Assembly (NCBI GenBank): GCA_038327685.1
Contig: JBBQLH010000061.1
Coordinates: 1 to 24,718 of the forward strand
DNA length: 24,718 nt
Reading direction: 5' to 3'
DNA from: DASQFQ01 sp038327685
GTDB taxonomy: Bacteria > Actinomycetota > Thermoleophilia > Solirubrobacterales > Solirubrobacteraceae
In this document: positions 14,781 to 21,725 of the stretch, piece after piece
How positions within the stretch are numbered: position 1 is the stretch's first letter
How the letters are laid out: each line of letters begins with the position of its first letter
The notes under the pieces: generated by a model
The model's database searches: none
The model's input: only the letters and a program-made list of their open reading frames with translations
What the model was told of the DNA's origin: nothing
Made by a program: the position numbers and the translations under genes

Positions 14781-16052
14781 CTATCCGTGCGCGAACAGCG
14801 TCAGGGCGGGCGCGACCGCGAGCGCGACCAGCAGCCCGTCACGCGGCGCGGCCGCCAGCCGCGCCCGGCCGGCCGCGACGCCGGCCCGGAAGCCGGCCGC
14901 CTCCGCCGCCACCCAGTCGCGGACGACCGCGGCGACGGGCAGCGGGCGCTTCTCCACCGGACCCAGCGCGTCGACGAGCGTGCGGCCCGAGGCGATCAGC
15001 CGCTCGCCGGAGTCGAGCCCGTCGAGGATCTCGCTCGCCTCGCGCGCCGGCGGCACCCAGCGCACCCGCCACAGCGCCCGGCGGAAGGTCTCGCGCAGGC
15101 CGGCCGGGCCGGCGGCCGCGCGCAACCAGGTCGCGACGAGCACGAGCAGGCCGGCGCGCGACCCCCGCCGCAGCGCCTCGTCGACGCCGAGCCCGGCGAC
15201 CAGGCTCGCGATCAGCGCGCCGAACGCGAGCAGCGCCGTGAGCGCGAGGCCGAGCGCGAGCGCCTCCGGGTCGGGCCGGGAGACGGCCCACGCGAGCGCC
15301 AGGAACGCCGCGACGCTCGCCAGCAGCGCCCAGTGCGTGCCGCTCAGCAGCAGCCCGAACGCGAGCGCGGCGGCGAGCGTGATCGCGCGCGGGTCGAAGC
15401 GCGCCGAGCCGCGGTCCTCGCCCGCCGCGGCCGCGGGTGCGGCGGCGGGCTGCGCGTCCTCGGGCCAGGAGCTGAGCGCCCAGCGGTACACGAGCACCTG
15501 GGTGACGCTGTAGAAGACCGCGAGCGCGACGTTGACCACGGCGGTCACGATCAGCGCGCCGCGCTGGCCCTCAGGGAAGATCCCGAGCCAGCCGGTCAGC
15601 GCGTCGTAGCTGCCGGTGTAGGCGTCGAGGCCGCCGAGGACGATCCACACGAGCGCCGCGGTCAGCACCGCGTAGTGCGTCAGGCGGATCGCGAAGCACG
15701 CCACCACCTGCGCCGGGACGCTCGTGCCGCGCCGGTGCAGCGCGCCGAGCAGCGGCGCCGTCAGCGCCTGGGTGAGCGGTGCGTTGACACGCGCGGGTCC
15801 CATGACGGCGACCGTCTGCAGCATCGCCGCCACGCTCGCCCCATAGCCCGTCCGCAACCCGTTGAGCGCGGCGGCCCGCGCCAGGCCGATCCCGCCCGCG
15901 AGCGCGAGCCAGAACTGCGCCGACGGCGCGGCGCGCGCGGCGAGGAAGGAGACCGTGGCCACGTGGGCGAGGCCGGTCGGGCCGGATGCGGAGGGGTCGG
16001 ACGCCGCCACTGCCGTGATTGTCGCGCGTGGCTCAGGCCGCCGCGACCGCAC
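14781..16052 (-). CDS. Multi-pass membrane protein, family not recognised
   Basis: 423 residues, Ala/Leu-rich, with roughly 8-10 hydrophobic segments. Examples are FWLALAGGIGLARAAAL, VVACFAIRLTHYAVLTAALVWIVLGGL, GALIVTAVVNVALAVFYSVTQVLVY, ALAFGLLLSGTHWALLASVAAFLALAWAV and GLALTALLAFGALIASLVAGLG. A cytosolic-looking region after about residue 325 (TFRRALWRVRWVPPAREASEIL, GERLIASGRTLVDALG) precedes one last helix. The CbiQ-like look of a membrane block followed by a charged helix made me think of an energy-coupling T-component, but I see no diagnostic motif. The ATG at 16052 overlaps the oxidase gene by 20 bases; GTG 16013 is an equally plausible start. It lies between the oxidase and GH3 genes in one direction. 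Confidence 0.75.
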   Translation of the reverse strand: MRSRRPEPRATITAVAASDPSASGPTGLAHVATVSFLAARAAPSAQFWLALAGGIGLARAAALNGLRTGYGASVAAMLQTVAVMGPARVNAPLTQALTAPLLGALHRRGTSVPAQVVACFAIRLTHYAVLTAALVWIVLGGLDAYTGSYDALTGWLGIFPEGQRGALIVTAVVNVALAVFYSVTQVLVYRWALSSWPEDAQPAAAPAAAAGEDRGSARFDPRAITLAAALAFGLLLSGTHWALLASVAAFLALAWAVSRPDPEALALGLALTALLAFGALIASLVAGLGVDEALRRGSRAGLLVLVATWLRAAAGPAGLRETFRRALWRVRWVPPAREASEILDGLDSGERLIASGRTLVDALGPVEKRPLPVAAVVRDWVAAEAAGFRAGVAAGRARLAAAPRDGLLVALAVAPALTLFAHG

Positions 16053-17145
16053 CGAAGCGCGCCGCCGCGAGCTCCGGCGCGATCGCCGCCGGCCGCCCCA
16101 GGACCGCGTCGGCGACGAGGCGCGCCGAGCCCGGGCCGAGCGAGATGCCCCAAGGCCCGTGGCCGGCGGCGACGAACAGCCCTTCCACGTCCGGCAGCGG
16201 CCCGAGCAGCGGTCGGCCGTCCGCGCTCATCGGGCGTGCGCACGCGCGTACCGAGACGACGTGGGTGCCGTCCAGCGCGGGTACGAACCGCGCGCCGCGC
16301 GCCATCAGCGCCGGGGCGACCTCGCCCGGCTCGGGGCGCTCGCTGAGGAACGTCGAGCCGAGCGCCGAGCTGCCGTCGCGGGTCACGAGGCTGAACAGCG
16401 GGTCGAGGCGGCCGTCCGCGTGCGGCAGGCCCTGGATGCCGCCCTCCTCGAGCGAGTGGCGGGGCGGCTGCGCGAGCTGCAGCTCGACATTGACGCCCCA
16501 GAGCGCTGCCACGGGCCGCCACGCGCCGGTGGGATCCACGAGGGCGCAGGTCCACGGGCCGGCGGCGACGACGACCACATCGGCCGGCGTCGTTCCGCCC
16601 GCGATGCGCACGCCGAACGCGCGGCCGTCCCTCGTCATCGGCGTCGCGGCGACGCCCTCGAACAGCTCGGCGCCCGCCGCGCGCGCCCGCGCCGCGAAGG
16701 CCTGGGTGGCGGCGGCGGGCGGGACGGGCAGGCCGGTGTGGAGGAGGAAACCGGCGAGGTCCTCGGCGAGCGCGGGCTCGGCCTGGCGCAGCGCGGCGGG
16801 ATCGAGTGCCTCGGCGCGCAGCTCGGGAAAGCGCGCCGCCAGGTCGGTACGGGTCGGCTCGAGCGCGGCCGCGTCCTCGGCGACCACCAGCACGCCGACG
16901 GGCTCGCCGGGCAGCTCGAAGCCGTGGCCCAGCTCCCCGTACAGGGCCTCCGAGGCCGCGAACACCCCGGCGAGCGCCTCGTCCATCGGGTGCTGCAGTA
17001 GGCCGGAGTTGCGCCCGGACGCGCCGGCGGCCAGCTCGTCGCGCTCGTAGAGCCGCACGCGCGCGCCGTCCTCGGCCAGGAACGCGGCGAGCGCGCAGCC
17101 GACGATCCCGCCGCCCACGATCGCGACATCGGCGTTTGCGCTCAT
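16033..17145 (-). CDS. FAD-dependent amine/amino-acid oxidase (DAO family)
   Basis: 370 residues. FAD-binding Rossmann start DVAIVGGGIVGCALAAFLAEDGARVRLYERDELAAGASGRNSG has the GxGxxG core and the Arg after it, and the C-terminal flavin motif reads RPMSADGRPLLGPLPDVEGLFVAAGHGPWGISLGPG. This is the glycine oxidase / D-amino-acid dehydrogenase type of fold, oxidising the C-N bond of an amino acid or N-methyl amine. No thiamine genes are near, so ThiO is not supported. The substrate is unknown. ATG 17145 has a TAGCCT box 7 nt upstream and no Shine-Dalgarno. It is divergent from the DUF6457-like gene. Confidence 0.9.
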   Translation of the reverse strand: MSANADVAIVGGGIVGCALAAFLAEDGARVRLYERDELAAGASGRNSGLLQHPMDEALAGVFAASEALYGELGHGFELPGEPVGVLVVAEDAAALEPTRTDLAARFPELRAEALDPAALRQAEPALAEDLAGFLLHTGLPVPPAAATQAFAARARAAGAELFEGVAATPMTRDGRAFGVRIAGGTTPADVVVVAAGPWTCALVDPTGAWRPVAALWGVNVELQLAQPPRHSLEEGGIQGLPHADGRLDPLFSLVTRDGSSALGSTFLSERPEPGEVAPALMARGARFVPALDGTHVVSVRACARPMSADGRPLLGPLPDVEGLFVAAGHGPWGISLGPGSARLVADAVLGRPAAIAPELAAARFGAVAAA

Positions 17146-17152
17146 CGGTGGC

Positions 17153-17158
17153 AGGCTA
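17153..17158 (-). promoter_or_regulatory. Candidate -10 box for the FAD oxidase gene
   Basis: TAGCCT on the minus strand, 7 nt before ATG 17145, lies in the 23-bp gap between divergent genes. It fits TAxxxT with leaderless spacing. No clear -35. Confidence 0.3.
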
Positions 17159-17168
17159 ACCGTCGAGC

Positions 17169-17420
17169 ATGGCCATGACCGCCGAGGAGTGGATCGCGCA
17201 GTTCGCGGAGGCGCTCGGCCGGCCCGCGCCGGACGTGGCCGAGGTCCAGGCCGTCCTCGAGCTCGCCTCGGTCGCCGCCCACGCCTCCGAGCGGCGCGCC
17301 GCCCCGGTCGCGTGCTGGCTGGCCGCGCTCGCCGGCCGCTCCCCGGGCGACGCGCTCGCCCTCGCCGAGACGCTCAGCACAGCAGCGCCTCCGCCAGCGC
17401 CAGCGCCTCCGGATCGTTGA
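17169..17420 (+). CDS. DUF6457-like small protein, convergent with mobA
   Basis: 83 residues, soluble and helical. MTAEEWIAQFAEALG, then VLELASVAAHASERRAAPVACWLAAL and GRSPGDALALAE match, as I recall it, the DUF6457 family of actinobacterial proteins found beside or fused to MobA and linked to molybdenum-cofactor genes. Its biochemical role is unknown. The family usually begins at MTAEEW (ATG 17175); ATG 17169 is the longer alternative. Its last 47 bases overlap the 3' end of mobA on the other strand, and the C-terminal Pro/Ala tail (TAAPPPAPAPPDR) is encoded in that overlap. Confidence 0.75.
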   Translation: MAMTAEEWIAQFAEALGRPAPDVAEVQAVLELASVAAHASERRAAPVACWLAALAGRSPGDALALAETLSTAAPPPAPAPPDR

Positions 17421-17925
17421 TCCCGAGCAGCGCGTGCGGGCTGTCGCCCGGCCCGATCGCAACCGGCGCCAGCTCGGCCAGCACGTCGCGCAGCGGCGCC
17501 TCGCGCTCGAGGCCGGCGCGCAGCACGGGCAGCGCCGCGCTCTCGTAGCGGGCGGGGAACGCCTCGCCTGGCGGCGCCGCGGCGATGGCGCCGAGCGCCG
17601 CGAGCCGCGCGATCAGCTCCGGCGGCACGAACGGCATGTCGCACGCGAGCGCGATGACGGCGCGCGGGGCGGCGCGCTCGAGCGCCGCGACGACGCCGGC
17701 GAGCGGATGGACCGGCCGCGCGGGCTCCGGCCACACCGGCACGTCGAGCGGCGGGAGCGCGGAGCCGGGCTTCGCCACGACAACCGCCTCGAGCCCCGCC
17801 TCCAGCGCCGCAGCGAGCGCCCATTCCAGGAGCGGCCGGCCGCCGAGCTCGACCAGCGCCTTGGGGGAGCCCATGCGGCGGGAGCGCCCGCCGGCGAGGA
17901 TCGCCGCGATCGGCGGCGCGCTCAC
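17374..17925 (-). CDS. mobA: Molybdenum cofactor guanylyltransferase
   Basis: Transfers GMP from GTP to molybdopterin to form the guanine-dinucleotide cofactor. 183 residues with the nucleotidyltransferase N-terminus IAAILAGGRSRRMGSPKALVELGGRPLLEW (LAGGxSxRMGxxKA motif), VVAKPGSALP, HPLAGVVAAL and ALACDMPFVPPELI (the metal-binding CDMPF). The C-terminus GINDPEALALAE matches the MobA end (NxxDPxxL). Length is typical. It starts by ATGA overlap with the protease gene, an odd partner, and the convergent DUF6457-like gene supports the molybdenum link. No molybdoenzyme lies in the window. Confidence 0.9.
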   Translation of the reverse strand: MSAPPIAAILAGGRSRRMGSPKALVELGGRPLLEWALAAALEAGLEAVVVAKPGSALPPLDVPVWPEPARPVHPLAGVVAALERAAPRAVIALACDMPFVPPELIARLAALGAIAAAPPGEAFPARYESAALPVLRAGLEREAPLRDVLAELAPVAIGPGDSPHALLGINDPEALALAEALLC

Positions 17926-19304
17926 GCCAGCGCCACGGTGACCACACGCGGCTTGCCGCCCCCCGGCCGCGCGAGCGTGAGCTTGACCTGCTGCCCCCGG
18001 GTCCGCCCGGCGATCGCCGCGCAGTAGGAGCTCAGCGTGGAGGTGAGCGGATGGCCGTCCACGCCGGCCAGCAGCTCGCCGCGGCCGCCGAGGCGAGCCC
18101 GCGCGGCCGGCGTGCCGGGCACCGCGCCCGTCAGGTAGAGCCCGGGCGGGAGCTTGCGGTCGAGCAGCTCCGCGGTCGTCGGATAGCCGAACGTCGCGCC
18201 GATCCAGCCGATCGAGACCCCTTGCCGCAGCTCGGCCAGCACGCTCCGCGCGCGGTCGATCCCGATCGCGTAGTTGAGGCCCTCGAGCGGCCGGCCGTCC
18301 GAGCCCGTCGTACGCGCGGCGGCGTTGACCCCGGCGAGCCGGCCGCGGAGGTCCACCAGCGGGCCGCCGGAGTAGCCGGGGTTGAGCGCCGTGTCGGTCT
18401 GCACCGCCTCGCGGTAGCCGGGGACGTCGGGCGCGGGGTCGCGGAAGGTCGTGCTCGCGGACGAGACCACGCCGCGCGTCGAGGTCACCTGGTCGGTGAC
18501 CGTGGCGCCGGCCGCGAAGCCGAGCGCGACGACCGTCTCGCCCTGCTCGACGTCGGCGCCCCTGCCGAGCGGGGCGTCGCGGAGTCCGGACGTCCCCGCG
18601 ACCCGCAGCAGCGCAAGGTCCTCGCAGGGGGCGCTGCCGACGAGCCGGGCCGCCCGCGCCTTCCCGCCGACGGCGACGCGGTAGCGGACTCCCTCGTTGA
18701 CGACGTGCGCCGCCGTCACGATCAGGCCGCTCCGCGCGTCAAGCACCCAGCCCGAGCCCGTCGCCGTCCGGCGGGCGCCGCGCAGGGCGTCGACCAGCAC
18801 GGTCGAAGGCGTGAGGCGGCGGACGACCTGGGGGGCGGTCTGGTCGTCGCTGCGGCTCCCCACGAGCAGGAACGCGACGGTCGCGAGCGCCAGCGCGGCG
18901 GCGCCGATGGCGACCCAGGTCGCGCGCCGCGCGCCGCGCGCGTGCTGGTCGACCAGCCGGCCGACCCCGGACCAGGTCGGCGCGGGCCCGCCACCGCCCT
19001 GCGCCTCCGGGCGGTGCGCCATGACGGCGATCTCGACCCCGCCGATGCGCAGCTCCTCGCCGCCGGAGAGCATCGCCTCCTCGATCCGGCGCCCGTCGAC
19101 ATAGGTGCCGTTGGCCGAGCCGAGGTCGCGCACCCGCAGGCCGCCGGCCGGCTCCCCCCGCAGCTCGGCATGGTGGCGCGACGCCCCCTCGTCACGGATC
19201 ACGAGGTCGCAACCGACCACGCGCCCGAGGACGAACGAACGCTGCTCCGCCGGGATCTCGACCGTCCGCCCGGCGTCGGCGCCGGACAGGACCCTCAGCC
19301 ACAC
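17922..19304 (-). CDS. FHA - transmembrane - trypsin-like - PDZ serine protease
   Basis: 460 residues. Residues 1-95 form an FHA phosphothreonine-binding domain (FVLGRVVGCDLVIRDEGASRHHAEL and DLGSANGTYVDGRRI, with the R, S-RHH and N-GT residues). A helix at about 128-148 (WVAIGAAALALATVAFLLVG) crosses the membrane. The S1C protease domain has His200 (TAAHVV), Asp229 (EDLALLRV) and Ser312 in GYSGGPLVD (usually GNSGGP), and a PDZ-like domain follows at about 370-455 (GLYLTGAVPGTPAARA). The FHA part is cytosolic and the protease part outside. GTG 19304 lies 10 nt after the kinase stop, so kinase output is the likely FHA ligand. This is an HtrA/DegP-type quality-control or signalling protease. 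Confidence 0.92.
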   Translation of the reverse strand: MWLRVLSGADAGRTVEIPAEQRSFVLGRVVGCDLVIRDEGASRHHAELRGEPAGGLRVRDLGSANGTYVDGRRIEEAMLSGGEELRIGGVEIAVMAHRPEAQGGGGPAPTWSGVGRLVDQHARGARRATWVAIGAAALALATVAFLLVGSRSDDQTAPQVVRRLTPSTVLVDALRGARRTATGSGWVLDARSGLIVTAAHVVNEGVRYRVAVGGKARAARLVGSAPCEDLALLRVAGTSGLRDAPLGRGADVEQGETVVALGFAAGATVTDQVTSTRGVVSSASTTFRDPAPDVPGYREAVQTDTALNPGYSGGPLVDLRGRLAGVNAAARTTGSDGRPLEGLNYAIGIDRARSVLAELRQGVSIGWIGATFGYPTTAELLDRKLPPGLYLTGAVPGTPAARARLGGRGELLAGVDGHPLTSTLSSYCAAIAGRTRGQQVKLTLARPGGGKPRVVTVALA

Positions 19305-19314
19305 GGAACGTTGC

Positions 19315-20661
19315 TCATGTCGCGACGGAGTCGGCGCCCAGGAGCTTGCGCAGCTTCACCTGCAGCTGGAGGGGGGAGAACGGAGTGGCCAGCGTCTCGT
19401 CGGCGCTCGCGCGCGCCACCTCGCGGCTGCGGGCCTGCTTGTCGTGCACGACCAGCAGCACCTTCGACTCGCGGGTGACGGCGTCGGCGCGCAGCGCGTC
19501 GAGGATGTCGCGCGCGGCCAGGTCGGCCGCGTTCCAGTCGAGCACGATCAGGTCCGGGTGCCGGTCGCGCGCCGCCTCCACGACGTCCTCGCCCTCGCCG
19601 GCGAGCTCGACCTCGCAGCTCAAGCCGACGGCCACCTCGAAGATCGCCCGGGCGCTCGCGTCGAGGCCGGCGAGCAGGACGCGTGCACGCTTCTCGGACT
19701 CGTGCACGGTCGCCGGCTCGCCGTCGCGCGTCGGCACCGCACGCCCGACCGCCGTCGCCACGTCGGGTGCGTCGCCGCCGATCGGCACGCCGCGGCCGGG
19801 CACGGTGTCGGCCAGCGGCCCGGCGGCGTCGAGCACCACGCGCGCCGCCGACATCAGGTCCGAGCAGGACGCGAAGCGCCGGTCGGGCGACTTGTCGAGC
19901 GCCTTCGCGATCACCGCGTCGAGCCCCAGCGGCAGCTCCGGGCGCAGATCCGAGGGCTTCGGCGGCGTCTCCGAGAGGTGCGCGTAGATCACGGCCACGT
20001 CGGTGTCGCGGGAGAACGGGACCTCGCCGACCAGGCAGTGGAAGAGCAGGCACGCGAGCGAGTAGACGTCGGTGCGGGCGTCGACCTGGCCGCCCTCGAT
20101 CTGCTCGGGGGCGATGTAGTGGATCGTCCCGACCAGCTCGCCGGCCTGGGTGAGGTTGCTCATCTCGTCGCCCGACCGCTTGGTCAGCCCGAAGTCGGTC
20201 AGGTACGCGCGGCGGCCCTCGATCAGCACGTTGCCCGGCTTGACGTCGCGGTGGATCAGCGCCATTCCGTGGGCGGCGTCGAGCGCCGAGGCGATCTGGC
20301 GGCAGACGTCGATCGCCCGGTAGGGCCGCAGCCGGCCCTCCTCGCGGAGGATCGCCCCGAGGTCCGAGCCGCGGATGAACTGCATCGCGATGTAGAGCGT
20401 CGCGCCCGACTGCCCGGCGTCGTAGACGGTGACGATGTTGGGGTGCTGGAGGGCGGCGGCGATCCGCGCCTCGCGGATGAAGCGCGTGCGGAAACCCTTG
20501 GTGTCGGCGAACTCCGGGGCGATGATCTTGATCGCGGCGCGCCGCTGCAGGTTCATGTGCTGGGCGCGGTAGACCACGCCCATCCCACCGCGCCCGATGC
20601 GCTCTTCGATTCGATAGCCCGCGATCTCGGTGCCGAGGCGCGGGTCAGCCGGTTCCGCCAT
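19315..20661 (-). CDS. Ser/Thr protein kinase fused to a C-terminal receiver-like domain
   Basis: 448 residues. Hanks-type kinase domain about 16-275: IGRGGMGVVYRA (22-33), Lys45 (AAIKII), HRDVKPGN (137-144) and DFG (156-158), then APEQIEGG. All catalytic residues are present. No PASTA domains or membrane helix are seen. After a linker, residues about 325-445 look like a two-component receiver: RVLLAGLDASAR, then DLIVLDWNA with a candidate phospho-Asp375, and a final ATPFSPLQLQVKLRKLL. The usual acidic pair is reduced to one Asp and the conserved Lys (KPF) is Thr, so phosphotransfer may be lost. It heads the operon with the FHA protease and mobA. A CATAAT box lies 8 nt before ATG 20661. Confidence 0.92.
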   Translation of the reverse strand: MAEPADPRLGTEIAGYRIEERIGRGGMGVVYRAQHMNLQRRAAIKIIAPEFADTKGFRTRFIREARIAAALQHPNIVTVYDAGQSGATLYIAMQFIRGSDLGAILREEGRLRPYRAIDVCRQIASALDAAHGMALIHRDVKPGNVLIEGRRAYLTDFGLTKRSGDEMSNLTQAGELVGTIHYIAPEQIEGGQVDARTDVYSLACLLFHCLVGEVPFSRDTDVAVIYAHLSETPPKPSDLRPELPLGLDAVIAKALDKSPDRRFASCSDLMSAARVVLDAAGPLADTVPGRGVPIGGDAPDVATAVGRAVPTRDGEPATVHESEKRARVLLAGLDASARAIFEVAVGLSCEVELAGEGEDVVEAARDRHPDLIVLDWNAADLAARDILDALRADAVTRESKVLLVVHDKQARSREVARASADETLATPFSPLQLQVKLRKLLGADSVAT

Positions 20662-20675
20662 GATGTTCGATTATG
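20659..20675. promoter_or_regulatory. Interlocked divergent -10 boxes and start codons
   Basis: The kinase ATG (minus, 20661-20659) and HD-GYP ATG (plus, 20673) are 11 bp apart. On the minus strand CATAAT (20675-20670) ends 8 nt before the kinase ATG. On the plus strand CATGAT (20659-20664) ends 8 nt before the HD-GYP ATG. Each box contains the complement of the other gene's start codon. If used, both mRNAs would have a leader of two bases or fewer and the two promoters could not be occupied together. Confidence 0.4.
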
Positions 20676-21665
20676 GACGACGCGCTGGCCGGCACACGCG
20701 TGCTCATCGCCGGCGGGGACGGGGACAGCGCGCGCGCGCTCGGGGCTCGCCTCGCCGCGGGCGCCGCCCACGTGACGGTCGCTGCGGACGCCGAGGCGGC
20801 CGCCCAGGCCGCGCTCGCCGGCCCGCACGACGTGATCGTCGCCCTCGGCACGGCCGAGGCGGAGCTGCGCGAGCTGCTGGACCCGCTCGACCTGCGCACT
20901 GGGCCGCCGCTGTTCGCGGCCACCGACCTCGACGACGCTCCGGAGGACGAGCAACACGGCGAGGTGCGCCGCCTGCGCCTCCTGCTCGACCGCTCGGCGC
21001 TCGAGCGCCGGGCGCGCGACCTCGAGTCCGCGCTCGCCGCGCTGACCGTCGGGCGCCGGCGCGACCTCGACTCGCTGCAGGTGGAGATGCTGCGGCGGCT
21101 CGCGCTCGCGGCCGAGTACCGCGACGACAACACGCGCGAGCACACGGAGCGCGTCGCCGCGCTCGCGGCGCGCCTCGGCCAGCGGCTCGGGCTCTCCGAC
21201 CTCGCCGTCACCCACATCCGCCACGCGGCGCCGCTGCACGACGTCGGCAAGATCGCGATCCCGGACTCGATCCTGCTCAAGCCAGGGCGGCTCGCGCCGG
21301 CCGAGTTCGAGGTCGTCAAGACCCACGCCGAGGCGGGTGCGCGCGTGCTCGCCGAGGCGGATTCGGAGCTGCTCGAGGTGGCCGAGAGCATCGCCCGCTC
21401 CCACCACGAGCGCTGGGACGGCACGGGTTATCCCGACGGCCTCGCGGGCGACGCGATCCCGCTCGTGGGGCGGCTCGTACACGTCGCCGACGTCTTCGAC
21501 GTGCTCGTCCACGAGCGCCCGTACAAGGACGCGTTCAGCGTCGAGGACGCCGCCTTGGAGATCACCGGCGGCGCCGGCTCGCAGTTCGACCCGCAGGTCG
21601 TCGAGGCGTTCACCGACCTCGGCGCTCGCGTCTGGCTCGCCGCGCCGGGCGTCTACGGCGGCTGA
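20673..21665 (+). CDS. HD-GYP phosphodiesterase-type protein with N-terminal pseudo-receiver
   Basis: 330 residues, soluble. Residues about 8-100 resemble a receiver fold (TRVLIAGGDGDSARALGARL, then HDVIVALGTAEAE), but the phospho-Asp position is hydrophobic, so it is a pseudo-receiver. A coiled coil (about 105-140) leads to an HD-GYP domain: EHTERVAALAARLG, HD at 189-190 in LHDVGKIAIPDSILLKPG, HHERWDGTGYPDGL (GYP 252-254) and HVADVFDVLVHERPYK. Metal-binding His and Asp residues are present, so c-di-GMP hydrolysis is likely. There is no Shine-Dalgarno before ATG 20673. It is divergent from the kinase-receiver gene across 11 bp. The two receiver-like domains could be parts of one circuit. Confidence 0.92.
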   Translation: MDDALAGTRVLIAGGDGDSARALGARLAAGAAHVTVAADAEAAAQAALAGPHDVIVALGTAEAELRELLDPLDLRTGPPLFAATDLDDAPEDEQHGEVRRLRLLLDRSALERRARDLESALAALTVGRRRDLDSLQVEMLRRLALAAEYRDDNTREHTERVAALAARLGQRLGLSDLAVTHIRHAAPLHDVGKIAIPDSILLKPGRLAPAEFEVVKTHAEAGARVLAEADSELLEVAESIARSHHERWDGTGYPDGLAGDAIPLVGRLVHVADVFDVLVHERPYKDAFSVEDAALEITGGAGSQFDPQVVEAFTDLGARVWLAAPGVYGG

Positions 21666-21691
21666 ACACCTCAACGCGTGTCGAGGCGGGC

Positions 21692-21719
21692 TCAAGTTCC
21701 GGGCGGGTCCGCGCGATAA
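21692..21719 (+). promoter_or_regulatory. Sigma28 (FliA)-like promoter for the CAP lipoprotein gene
   Basis: TCAAGTTC (21692-21699), 11 nt, then GCGCGATAA (21711-21719). The known sigma28 consensus is TAAAGTTT-N11-GCCGATAA, so both boxes and the spacing agree closely. The ATG at 21726 begins 7 nt after the last A, which would make the transcript leaderless. No Shine-Dalgarno sequence is present. The match is visual and untested. Confidence 0.5.
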
Positions 21720-21725
21720 AGAGAC

